A stretch of DNA of 64,000 nucleotides, from positions 62,001 through 126,000 of the forward strand of contig JASPKZ010009651.1 of NCBI GenBank assembly GCA_030220185.1. Direction: 5' to 3'. Position 1 is the stretch's first letter; each line of letters opens with the position of its first letter. Origin of the DNA: Diploptera punctata (lineage: Eukaryota > Arthropoda > Insecta > Blattodea > Blaberidae). The notes under the pieces were generated by a model, which did not search any database, had not been told where the DNA came from, and was given only the letters and a program-made list of their open reading frames with translations. Positions 55,570 to 64,000 of this stretch are shown here, in pieces. A program made the translations under genes and the position numbers.

Positions 55570-55862
55570 ATAGCCTCATAGGCTAGTGGTCAGCGTTTTT
55601 GACTATAGTTCATGGGGTCGCGCGTTCGATTCCCGGTCAAACCATGGGAATTTTTCCTGTGGTTGCCCATAGTATGGAATTTAGGTTACGTTTAGGTTAA
55701 GAACCCTCCTGGTGCTTCATTATAATTTATCATCCATCATATCATCGGGGTAACGTAACTCCGCCTTCCAGGTGCCCCAACCTAAGAAATGGATTACTAT
55801 TCCGCCAATGCCAGGGGAGAAAGCCAGAAATGTCACAGTAGACAACCTGATGGTATTAGAAA
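55570..55862 (+). mobile_element. Mosaic SINE: different head, SINE-1 tail b
   Basis: The tRNA-like head (CTCATAGGCTAGTGGTCAGC, B box GCGTTCGATTCCCGG) is unlike the SINE-1 head. From about 55680 the sequence follows SINE-1 tail b: ATCATATCATCGGGGTAACG, CCTTCCAGGTGCCCCAACC, GACAACCTGATGG, then an A run. Confidence 0.85.
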
Positions 55863-55883
55863 AAAAAATGGTTTTTGAGTAAA

Positions 55884-56022
55884 CATCTTAATTTTATTTA
55901 TTAAACAGTCCTAACATATGACACTCTTGTTTTCTAAATCCTCTGGATAAATTCATTAATCACTTCATTACTTCGTAAATTTATCGATGATTTGGAAACC
56001 ACTCATGACATTTCTAATGAAA
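55884..56022 (-). repeat. Inverted scrap of the 0.72-kb repeat
   Basis: The complement of the hairpin end and first bases of the repeat at 25.9 and 60.0 kb (TAATTTTATTTATTAAACAG, GACACTCTTGTTTTC, CTTCGTAAATTTATCGATGA). Confidence 0.75.
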
Positions 56023-56169
56023 ATGAGCTTGCACCACTTTAGCTATAACCCATCCACTTCTGATTGCAACTGCACTAAAGTTTTATATACGACCGTGTAT
56101 TATTGTGTGCCTTTATATTATGAAAGTTTGATTTTTTTTGAAATTATTATTTATACTGTTTTATTGTGC

Positions 56170-56600
56170 ACTTTAAAAAAAAAGCCGTACGCAGAATCTG
56201 CGCAATGTAAGCACATTCCTCAGCAAGTCAAATTCATTTTCTGATTTTGCTGATTTACGGAACTTATCTTTCTTTTGTTAAGTAATTCGCATGTATTCAG
56301 TAACGTGCCTTAATTTAATTGGTTGAGGCTATAATCCGGAAGATCGTGATTTGGAATCCCATGATGTCAGGATTTTCAAACTGGTCTAAATCTTTCTGAT
56401 AGCACCAAATCCTTCGATTCGACCAAAAGTCTAACGGAAATGAGTAACAGATATAGGCCTACGTTCTGAGAAGGAAAAAAAAAATAAAATAATAAAAACT
56501 ACCGCTAGAGGAAATTTTAAATTACGGCTTTCAGGTAAACCCCTACATCTAATGATCGAATTTCGCTTAATTTTTGGATAATGCCTCTTTCATCCTTATG
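56170..56600 (+). repeat. Old repeat shared with 23 kb, interrupted by a SINE-2 scrap
   Basis: CACATTCCTCAGCAAGTC with GATTTTGCTG near 56225-56250 and AATGATCGAATTTCGCTTA near 56550 match 23.2-23.4 kb in order. Between them, 56325-56480 resembles SINE-2 (CAGGATTTTCAAACTGGTC, AACGGAAATGAGTAACAGA), apparently inserted. Confidence 0.5.
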
Positions 56601-56884
56601 TCAATTGTATATACCGTATATCATCTGGGAAAACAAAACTTGCGACCGAAGAGAGACATCCAATTTTTCGTTTCAGATGAATACCCACTCATAATAATCC
56701 GATTTTGGTGATTTACTAACTAGGCCTTACATTTCTTAATTTATTACTATATGCCGTTTTATCCCGAAAAAATTGCTTCTCCTACAGAGCCATAAATTAA
56801 ATTAAATATATGAAGGGCTTAGGGCAATAAAATGTTAAGCCACATATCGTTCTTTCATAGGAACAAGCATTTTAATGTTTCAAA

Positions 56885-57540
56885 AAATTATAAACACTAA
56901 TTGGGCAATAAAACTAAATATATGGCCACACGTAGAAATACGTATAATGGAAATGGACAGCTAATGACAAATAAGGGAAATTTTGAGGAAATGCCTAGGA
57001 ACAATAATCATAAATAGTAATGAGATGCACAAAGAAATTAAACATAGGCTCAATTCTGGAAATGCGTGCTATTATGCATTAGAGAGACTCTTGATGTCCC
57101 AACTCCTTCCAAAAAACGTTAAACTGAAAGCATATAAAACTATTATTCTACCAGTTATATTATATAGATGCGAAACATGGACTCTTACTTTAAGGGAGGA
57201 AAGGAGATTACGAGTATATGAGAATAAAGTTCTTAGGAATTATTTTTGGACCAAAGGGAGATGAACAGACAGGTGAATGGAGAAGACTACGGTGGGCAGG
57301 ACATGTGGCACGAATCAGAAATGAAAGAAGTGCATAGAAGCTTCTTGTAGGAAAACCAGAGGGAAAACGCCCAGTTGGCAGACCAAGAATGAGGAGGGAG
57401 AATAACATTAAGTACGATTTGAGGAAAGTAGATTATACAGAGAATGATTGGAAAACATTAGCTCAGGATACGGATGTATGGAGAGCTTATGTCCGTGCGG
57501 CTATGAACCTACAGGTCCAATAGTGCCAGTGAGTTAGTTA
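56885..57540 (+). pseudogene. LINE-A 3' half
   Basis: Begins in the post-palm region (AAAACTAAATATATGG), then MRKCLGTIIINSNEMHKEIK, HRLNSGNACYYALERLLMSQ, YKTIILPVILYRCETWTLTL, ENKVLRN, then in shifted frames the GHVARI, GRPRMRR and DLRKVDY equivalents, ending near GCCAGTGAGTTAGTTAAT (a weak TAAG-type tail). A block around WRRLH...KSRRL is deleted near 57285. Confidence 0.85.
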
Positions 57541-57752
57541 ATTGGGCAGTATTGCTGTTAATACATTGTGTTTGTATATGTTTTAGCTCATCACTGGCGC
57601 ACGTACAAATGACTTTAAGGATATTTCAATATATTTATTTGCTATCATTGTTATAAACAACATTTCTTAACAGAATGTGGCTTACCATGTTACTGTCCTA
57701 AAAGCCCTTCATATATACCCATACACACAGACATACACAACACACAACATAC

Positions 57753-57792
57753 AACACACACACACACACACACACACCACATATATATATAT

Positions 57793-57824
<32 letters not shown>
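57753..57824 (+). repeat. (CA)n(TA)n microsatellite
   Basis: CA units followed by TA units, beside a tRNA-like sequence. Confidence 0.95.
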
Positions 57825-57844
57825 GGTATAATAAGAAAAATAAA

Positions 57845-57913
57845 TGCCTGGACGGGATTCGAACCCGGAACTCTGAGTCTGTTCCTCAGCGTGTTATCTT
57901 TACACCACCAGGC
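57845..57913 (-). tRNA. tRNA-like cloverleaf, probably not a functional tRNA
   Basis: The minus strand folds as a tRNA: acceptor GCCTGG with CCAGGC, D-stem GTGT with ACAC, anticodon stem CTGAG with CTCAG (5 bp) and T-arm CGGG-TTCGAAT-CCCG. It is short (69 nt). The anticodon loop GAACAGA lacks the invariant T before the anticodon position, so decoding is doubtful. It may be a SINE head without a body or a tRNA pseudogene. Confidence 0.55.
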
Positions 57914-58699
57914 GAATCCAATTCAAACACTTATTTTTCTTAAATATGTATTATATTCTCCATTATTACTAGATATCGCGAGAACTCGGTCTTCATTGCC
58001 ATCTAGTAGCTGACTATAACAAGTAAACAAATTAAAGAGAAATATATATATATATATATATATATAATTATATGAGAACAACTTCAATAGCTAGTGAAGT
58101 CTTGCTCTCTTTGTCAATGGTACCTAAATCATCGAAAAAAATAATATCTACCCCAAGTAAGAAAAGTAGTCCTTTCTTTTACTTTGTTGTTTTTAAACAA
58201 ATTAGGACACAAAAGGACATAAGCTTGTTGTTTTCCATATTGATTTATCTGTAACCCCCACAAGAATGGAATATGACTTTTTTTTTTAATAATTCTGTAT
58301 TTTGCAAGTTGACAAATAATGGAAATACATTCATAATATATAAAGTGATCTTCGACTTCTCATATAGTTCTACATTCAACAAAACCGTTGTTATTTATTT
58401 TTCAATCATAATTTTACTCCGTTGAAATGCATTACATTTTAAAGAAGCTTCGTGTGTACACACCATTTGAAAGCAGCAGTTTTCTTTGCCCGATCATCAA
58501 AATTTATTACACTATGAACAAAGAAAACAACTTAAAACTTTACACCAACAAGCTTCTATAGAGAATAAACGTGTAATGTTACAATCCTACGGAAAAGTTG
58601 GTGTAATAGAGGCTACACCTGTAACTTTATAGGAATATACTATAAATCGAGACAATAGTTATTTACAAGGATATAAATACATTTAGAAATATTCACAAA
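57914..58699. other. Unassigned DNA
   Basis: A (TA)n run lies at 58041-58066; nothing else recognised. Confidence 0.5.
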
Positions 58700-58925
58700 C
58701 ACTATAATTTATTGTAACGTAGATTATTAATTTTAATTATCTTTAACTTCATTCTATTGTTAGATCTTATTTTTATTATTGTTCAGTTTTGTTCAGTTAA
58801 TCGTTTATTACGAGTATATAGCAATTTTGTGATTTTTGTATTTTAATGTAACATATGTCTGTACTGGTGAGTGGAAGAGAAGGCCATGACCTTAACTCAA
58901 TCAGGCTAAATGAATAATTATAATT
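58700..58925 (+). mobile_element. CR1-like LINE 3' UTR only
   Basis: The terminal motif GTACTGGTGAGTGGAAGAG, AAGGCCATGACCTTAACTC and CAGGCTAAATGAATAATTA agrees with the CR1-like ends at 10.1, 49.6 and 50.7 kb. No coding part remains. Confidence 0.7.
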
Positions 58926-59023
58926 AAAAAAATAAATTAATATCTGTTGGAATCTGCATTAGGCCTATACAAGCATTACGCTTTCAACGTAAGCTGTATA
59001 TTTACATGTGAAAAAAAATACTA

Positions 59024-59562
59024 CAGGGCTATTCAGAAAGAAGGAACAGACCTCAAACATTTATTTCTTCCAAACTAAAAAAAAAAATAGAAACACAATT
59101 CCAATATTCCTGGGAAGAGAAACGTTCAAATTTTACTATTTTTATGCATTCAATATGAGCACCATGCGTTACACGACAAATATGAAAATGATGACTCATT
59201 TCTTGCCACATACGAATTCACAGCTTCAACAATTTGATGTCGCTGATTTTCAAGAGTGTCAGGCATAGGGGGATCAAAACACGGTCCTTTTACATAAACT
59301 CACAGATAAAATCACACGGGGTTAGGTCTGGTGACCTGGGAGGCCACGGCGACGAAATTTATCTTCTGCTTATCCTCTTCCAATCCAACGTCCTGGAATC
59401 GTGTTATTCAGATAACGTCGGACGTCGTTAGAGAAATGCGGCCGTGATCGGAACTTCAAACTTTTCTCTTTCCAGGAACGATGAAATAGCGTTTCTATTT
59501 TTTTTTGTAGTTTGGAAGAAATAAATTATTGAAGTCTGTTCCTTCTTCTCTGAATAGCCATG
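59024..59562 (-). mobile_element. Mariner-superfamily element, internally deleted (539 bp)
   Basis: TIRs of about 70 bp: the left begins CAGGGCTATTCAGAAAGAAG and the right, inverted, CATGGCTATTCAGAGAAGAA; both continue through GGAACAGAC and TTTATTTCTTCCAAACTA. TA lies outside each end (59022-59023, 59563-59564). The interior holds a transposase C-terminus on the minus strand. Confidence 0.9.
59110..59440 (-). pseudogene. Mariner-superfamily transposase C-terminus
   Basis: The minus strand encodes DVRRYLNNTIPGRWIGRG, then (shifted) WPPRSPDLTPCDF, a block carrying the last catalytic Asp in this transposase type, then ENQRHQIVEAVNSYVARNES. The N-terminal two thirds are deleted and an internal stop follows CDFICEFM. 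Confidence 0.8.
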
Positions 59563-59632
59563 TATAGTGCTTAGTACTGTAAAATTATTATATATTATGT
59601 CGGAAATTGTGAGCTCGCCTCAATGTAATTTG

Positions 59633-59905
59633 TTAAAGCTATAATCCGTTAAGATCCTGACCTCAAATACCATGATAATAGGAATTTTGAATTTGTTTAA
59701 AACCTTCTGGTGGCACCGCAGCCTTGAGGTTGATCAAACCTCGAACGGAAATAAATACCATACATATGTTTCTGAGATGAAAGCAATAGTTACACAGGGC
59801 TGATAACCAGGGTGAAATATCGTGCCAATTGTCTGGAAAGTTAGAAGCCGTAAGTCCTACAACACCAAGAGCCTTGTAAGGTCTGTAATGAGATTTTATG
59901 TTTTG
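59633..59905 (+). mobile_element. SINE-2, degraded
   Basis: Colinear with the 27.0-kb copy: TTCTGGTGGCACCGCAGCC, CTCGAACGGAAATAAATACC, ACAGGGCTGATAACC and CCAATTGTCTGGAAA, with the head barely recognisable. Confidence 0.8.
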
Positions 59906-60013
59906 TGATAATTAAACATTAACATAGCGTACATATATAACAGGATTAGAAAATTAAATATTTTGATAAAAATAAAGAATAATTAGAATTAGAAAACAAT
60001 CCAGCAATTATCG

Positions 60014-60771
60014 TAAGTAATGCCATGAGTGATTTCCAAATTATCGATAAATTCACGACTCACGAAGTGAGGAGTGAATTTATCTAGAGAATTTGGAAAT
60101 GAAGAGTGTCATTTGTTAGGACTATTTAACAAATAAAATTAAGCTGTTTACTCACAAATCATCATTTAAACATTGTTATTTTAAAATATTTATATATTTA
60201 ATGTAAACGGCGATGTTAGAAAACAAATGAGAAATGATTGGTACGCTTCATTTGCTTCTTTTGTTTATCACTGCAATCAGATCATATTATTTATTGCCAA
60301 AGGAACGCAATATTGTAAGAATGCACTCTAGTGGAGAAATAATGAAACACATCAAACTGTATATTAATTCATTTCTGATGTTCTATGATGTAAATACAAT
60401 GATATTTTTCTGGAATGTTATTACCTGGGAAAAAAATACATTTAAGAAAGGGCAAACAGTGGTTTCTCATTTTTTTTGGCGGTATAATCAATTGCTAGAA
60501 ATGGTTTTATATTAACTCCCGCATACGCTATGTGTTGACATTCATGCACTATATACACAATCTGGTAGCCGTATTTGTTGTGGAATCAGTCACTGCAAAA
60601 TAATGATATGACCTATTCAGAATGTTAAAATGGAGATGCTTTCTTTATTATGACAAACTTTAGTTGGTAAATTCTAGGTGAAACACGACTGTGATTGGTT
60701 GTAAATAAAAATCATTGAAATGTGATTGGTCATTGACTCCCATTTGGGGCATGAGTTAAATAGTCACTATA
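60014..60771 (+). repeat. ~0.76-kb dispersed repeat with hairpin end, copy 2
   Basis: Nearly identical in its first 130 bp to 25914-26043 (TGATTTCCAAATTATCGATA, CGACTCACGAAGTGAGGAG) and colinear to the end GAGTTAAATAGTCA. High similarity over about 34 kb distance suggests recent activity. Confidence 0.88.
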
Positions 60772-61160
60772 TACACACACACACAAACTAGTACAACTCA
60801 AACAAATATTCCAATTCAAATCAATCTTCTCAAAAAAAGGAAAAAAACAATATAAAAATATAAAACTGAAATAAACATAGTCGCAAAATAATAAAGGTAT
60901 TAAAAAAAGATTTGACCTCATTTTCAAAATGTGTCTTGTCGTCCAACTTGCATCCAAACTGACTTTTAGAGCGTCTTTATTCTACCTATATAAAATTGTC
61001 ACCATTTAGCTGCTGTGCATCCTTCAAGTCACCATAAAGCAGTGTTAACCGTTAATCGTAATCAAACTGAATAATTTATATGAAAAATAGTGACTTAAGA
61101 GGTTCTTCCTAAAAATCTATGAAAATGGACAGATGTTTTGAAAATAGCTTTCAACACAAT
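60772..61160. other. Unassigned DNA
   Basis: Short (CA)n at 60773-60784; nothing else. Confidence 0.45.
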
Positions 61161-61179
61161 ATTAACTAGTAAGTAAGTA

Positions 61180-61483
61180 AAGTAAAGTGATCCCACAACA
61201 GACCCGGAGACCCTTGGGGTAGTGGGAGGTTAAGGCTCCCACTTTTTCAAGACAATCGGCACTTTTATGTCAGCCGGGTTGTCAGCCCTGCGTGACGGCC
61301 GCCTTTACCCCAGAACAAGCGTCTGGTACTCATTTCAGTTAGAGGCTGAGTCGACCCCAGGGCCATAGTGCCGCCAGAGGGTTTGGGTCAGTTTAAAAAT
61401 CCTGACCCCAACTGGACTTGAACCCTCGACCCTCCGGCTTGTAGCACAGTGCCTTAACCACTACGCTACGGCGTGCCCCCCAC
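61180..61483 (-). mobile_element. SINE-2, full length
   Basis: The head on the right (complement of CCTTAACCACTACGCTACGG, B box complement GAACCCTCGACC) is followed by body blocks GGTCAGTTTAAAAATCCTGA and GTCTGGTACTCATTTCAG. The 3' end is at the left (GTAAAGTAAAGTGATCCC, plus-strand view). Confidence 0.92.
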
Positions 61484-61548
61484 ACAATATTAACTACTGT
61501 ATAAAATCACAGTTTAATCACCATTTTTCAATCTTCAGCGCCTATATA

Positions 61549-62061
61549 CAAGATGTAACATGGCCTCACCGAGAAAATGATAGGGGATGATAGGCCATGC
61601 AGAGAGGATCATTTTTTGTGAAGGAACATATAGTCGCAAACACGTCGTTTATGAGTCGTGTGAAGATGAAGATGTTCACCCATAGGGTAGGAATTAAATA
61701 CAAACAATTGTGCACGTAGGCCCTATCATTTTATTGAAAAATACACGTTTTTACCATAAGTGTTCAAAGACTCGACCCTGTGCCTCATTGCATGATATTG
61801 ACAATAACAATATCGTCGCAGCAACGATCGGCCAGCACGGCCGATCATGGCAGGATTATTTTTGACGTTGTCAAAACACTTATTGTATTTTTCAATAAAA
61901 TGATACGTGTACAATTGTTGGTATTCAATTCAGACCCTTACGAGTGAATACATTCATCTGCGCATAACTCATAAACGACGTGTTTGGGACTGTTCCTTCA
62001 CAAAAAAATGATCCTCTCTGCATGGCCTATCATTTTGTCGGTGAGGTCCTGTTACACCCTG
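61549..62061. mobile_element. Mariner-type palindromic MITE, 513 bp
   Basis: The ends CAAGATGTAACATGGCCTCA and, inverted, CAGGGTGTAACAGGACCTCA have TA outside (61547-61548, 62062-62063). The palindrome extends inward for more than 200 bp per arm: ATGATAGGCCATGCAGAGAG, AACACGTCGTTTATGAGT and TATCATTTTATTGAAAAATAC each occur in both arms. A central GATCGGCC…GGCCGATC stem lies near 61826. Confidence 0.88.
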
Positions 62062-62084
62062 TATATACTGCATATGCTAGTTAA

Positions 62085-63158
62085 TACCCGACGTGCGCTG
62101 CTACACCTAAATAAATTATGTGTTTTTGCATTTAGTTGAATGGGTAAAAGGAAAATAAATAAATAAATTTATATCATTATTTTTAGATACCCCGTGCTGA
62201 TTACCCGGCGTTGCCCGGGAATCTACACATCCTGATGTACTTGGCACAAATTCGTTATTTTGAATTATCTATAAAATAATACCAGCCGTGCGCTGCTATG
62301 CTTGCCCGGGAATCTACTAATCCCGATCTTCTTGGCATAAATGAAAGACAAAATTGGTTATTGTGAGTTATGTGTAAAAGATAAACATATGCTGTCGCGA
62401 ACTTTTTTGTAGGGTTTTTTGAGATATTCAAATCTGTGTATATTAATGTTGTGTATTTGCTATGGTTTAGGCACCGTAAGCCATATTCTGGGAAAAAAGG
62501 GACCTTTTCACGTTTTTCACTACAAAGGGTGTTTTTAAGGGTGTAGGAGTTGACTATCTCAACTCTCTTATACCATATGTTCATCCCGGGAATCTCCTGA
62601 ACATTTTGCAAAAAATACAATCACATCGGATCAACGGTATGGCCGCGCATAAAGTACGAAAGAACAAACAAACAAACATTCATTTTTTATATATTAGATA
62701 TTACTGAACGTCTTGTGTGATTCTGCGAGTCTGTCCTTTATAGACTCAAAAACTATTGAACCGATTTGAATGGGATTTTACCATCATTTAGAGATTTTTT
62801 GCGACAACTAACGTACAAAACATGTTACCGTACTTTAATAAGGGCCAGAGCTTAAAAAAAGGCATCGACGCACTAAAAAAACTGCTTTTTAGACAGTTGA
62901 ATGGCTTACGCTCTCAACGTAACAAATGCACCAAATTAACGTATAGAGAATTTAATATTTCAAACAATTCTAGAAAAGAGTCTTTTACTGATAATTCACA
63001 ATAATCATTTTTGTCTTTCAAAATTATATCGAAAGTAAGGATTTGATTACAAAGACTTTTCCAGTAAAATATTAATTATTCTTTGGGCAGGCCTACATTT
63101 TAATAAATTGTTTAAATTATTTTTGCACGCGAACAACGTCGCGGGTACCTCTAGTATT
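62085..63158 (+). repeat. CCCGGGAATC repeat, compact unit
   Basis: Order: head TACCCGACGTGCGCTGCTAC, two GCCCGGGAATCTAC blocks (62210, 62307), the AGGAGTTGACTATCTCAAC / ATCCCGGGAATCTCC block (62545-62600), a CAAAAACTATTGAACCGATT block (62749), and the end GCGAACAACGTCGCGGGTAC near 63130. The TACCCG start matches the inverted CGGGTA end. It gives the layout against which the expanded 12-15 kb units can be read. Confidence 0.75.
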
Positions 63159-63172
63159 ACATATAGTAAAGG

Positions 63173-63400
63173 AGATCTCGGGGCAATGTCGCTACCTGGT
63201 AGACAGCGAGCCCGGTTCGATCCCCGGTCGGGACAAGCTTCCTGGGTAATTTTTTTCTTTAGAGGTTTTTCCTCAGCTTTAAGATAAATGTCAGGTAATT
63301 TTTAAACCCATACTGTCCCCGAATAATAGCTGGCCATCCTAATCACCATATTCGCCATGTTTAGTATGAATGTGTGTGATGATGTATTTCATCTTCATGT
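63173..63400 (+). mobile_element. SINE-1, diverged, 3' end unclear
   Basis: Head with GTCGCTACCTGGTAGACAGC and B box GGTTCGATCCCCGG, body GGTTTTTCCTCAGCTTTAAG and ACTGTCCCCGAATAATAGC. Neither tail a nor tail b can be followed past about 63360. Confidence 0.78.
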
Positions 63401-63729
63401 AGTGTTTTCTCGAAAAGGATACAACATCGAGCTGATCACTCATTAGGGAAAGTCTTCCATGACTTTATGTGACCAAAAAAGTATGTGAATGTGTTTAGTT
63501 TAAAACCCCTCTCCCGACAAGTCATGCCACTGTAACGCCTGGGTAGCATGTGACATGTAATGCATACCTATAAGGTGAGAGTATAAAGTAAGTTAATGGA
63601 ATTGAAAAACTATATATAGGCCTATACAGTAAAGAAAGAAATTAAGTAGTCAATTGTTTTGATCTCTACTTGATGAAAATCCATGATATATTAAATAAAA
63701 CTATTAAAGTTTTGTATGATTTCCCAACA
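63401..63729. other. Unassigned DNA
   Basis: TAGGCCTA at 63617-63624; the LINE-D palm probably begins before 63730 but is unreadable. Confidence 0.4.
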
Positions 63730-64000
63730 GGCAACATATTTTTGCTGATATTATAATTTGTTGATGATCAACTGGTTTTAGCGCAAGACAAATTTGATAT
63801 GGAATTCACGATAAAAATGTTGAAAAACACATATGAATCATAGGGTCTCACAGTAAATTTACAAAAAATAGAATATTTGGCAATAAATAGCAATGAAAGG
63901 GATAATTTAATATTGGAAGAAGGGATTCAAATAAAGCAAGTGACACAAACTAAATATTTGGGAATAATTATGGATAACATTCAAGGTATAGGCAAAGAGA
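63730..64000 (+). pseudogene. LINE-D-like palm fragment running off the window
   Basis: The plus strand encodes FVDDQLVLAQDKFDMEFTIK, GLTVNLQKIEYLAIN after one stop, and TQTKYLGIIMDN. The DDQ...QDK-DME spacing matches the LINE-D palm at 7.7 kb (ADDQIIIGQDKEDME). It continues beyond 64000. Confidence 0.8.

Overview
The window reads as a piece of an arthropod, most likely insect, nuclear genome. It is AT-rich and intron-poor in appearance, with no operon structure, and it is built almost entirely of layered transposable elements and simple repeats. A cockroach/termite-type genome is plausible, given the mixture of RTE-like and CR1-like LINEs, tRNA-headed SINEs, Tc1/mariner elements and a degenerate GGTTAGG tract resembling the insect telomere motif TTAGG. 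That assignment is inference; nothing here proves the species. I found no convincing host protein-coding gene, rRNA or intact tRNA gene.

Layout. 0-6 kb: unassigned AT-rich DNA, a foldback plus tRNA-Tyr-like composite repeat (2.1-3.0 kb), one LINE scrap and microsatellites. 6.5-11 kb: a pile of LINE fragments and SINEs with two datable insertions (11-bp and 9-bp target-site duplications). 12.2-15.5 kb: a peculiar repeat complex made of a 41-bp tandem, a GGTTAGG-like tract and a ~148-bp tandem array. 15.6-19 kb: microsatellites, SINE-3, LINE ends and a hAT-like element that carries another LINE. 19.3-21 kb: a 1.6-kb element with ~600-bp inverted arms. 22.9-25 kb: a MITE hairpin and a split Tc1 remnant. 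25.4-30.1 kb: a nearly full-length RTE-like LINE (minus strand) carrying three younger insertions. 30-37 kb: mostly unassigned, with SINEs, a LINE copy and the second copy of the foldback/tRNA-Tyr composite. 37.0-41.4 kb: the best-preserved element, a two-ORF LINE whose 938-residue endonuclease/reverse transcriptase frame is open almost to its end. 42-50.8 kb: SINEs, a short hairpin MITE and a CR1-like LINE tail split by a complete Tc1-like transposon with IR/DR ends. 51-64 kb: a third arm of the 19-kb element, more LINE and SINE copies, a second copy of a ~740-bp repeat, two mariner-type elements and a second copy of the 12-15 kb repeat family.

How the parts relate. Six LINE lineages are separated here by C-terminal sequence and 3' tail: A (RTE-like, TAAG tail), B (Cys/His C-terminus, ATT tail), C (GAT/GAA tail), D (DDQ-type palm), E (two-ORF, ATTT tail) and F (short C-terminal scraps), plus a CR1-like lineage whose copies share a terminal motif before the tail. 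SINEs fall into four groups: SINE-1 (two alternative 3' tails, a and b), SINE-2, SINE-3 and SINE-4. LINE ORF2 proteins supply target-primed reverse transcription, and SINEs presumably borrow it. DNA elements (hAT, Tc1, mariner, MITEs) are independent. Nesting gives a relative chronology at several sites.
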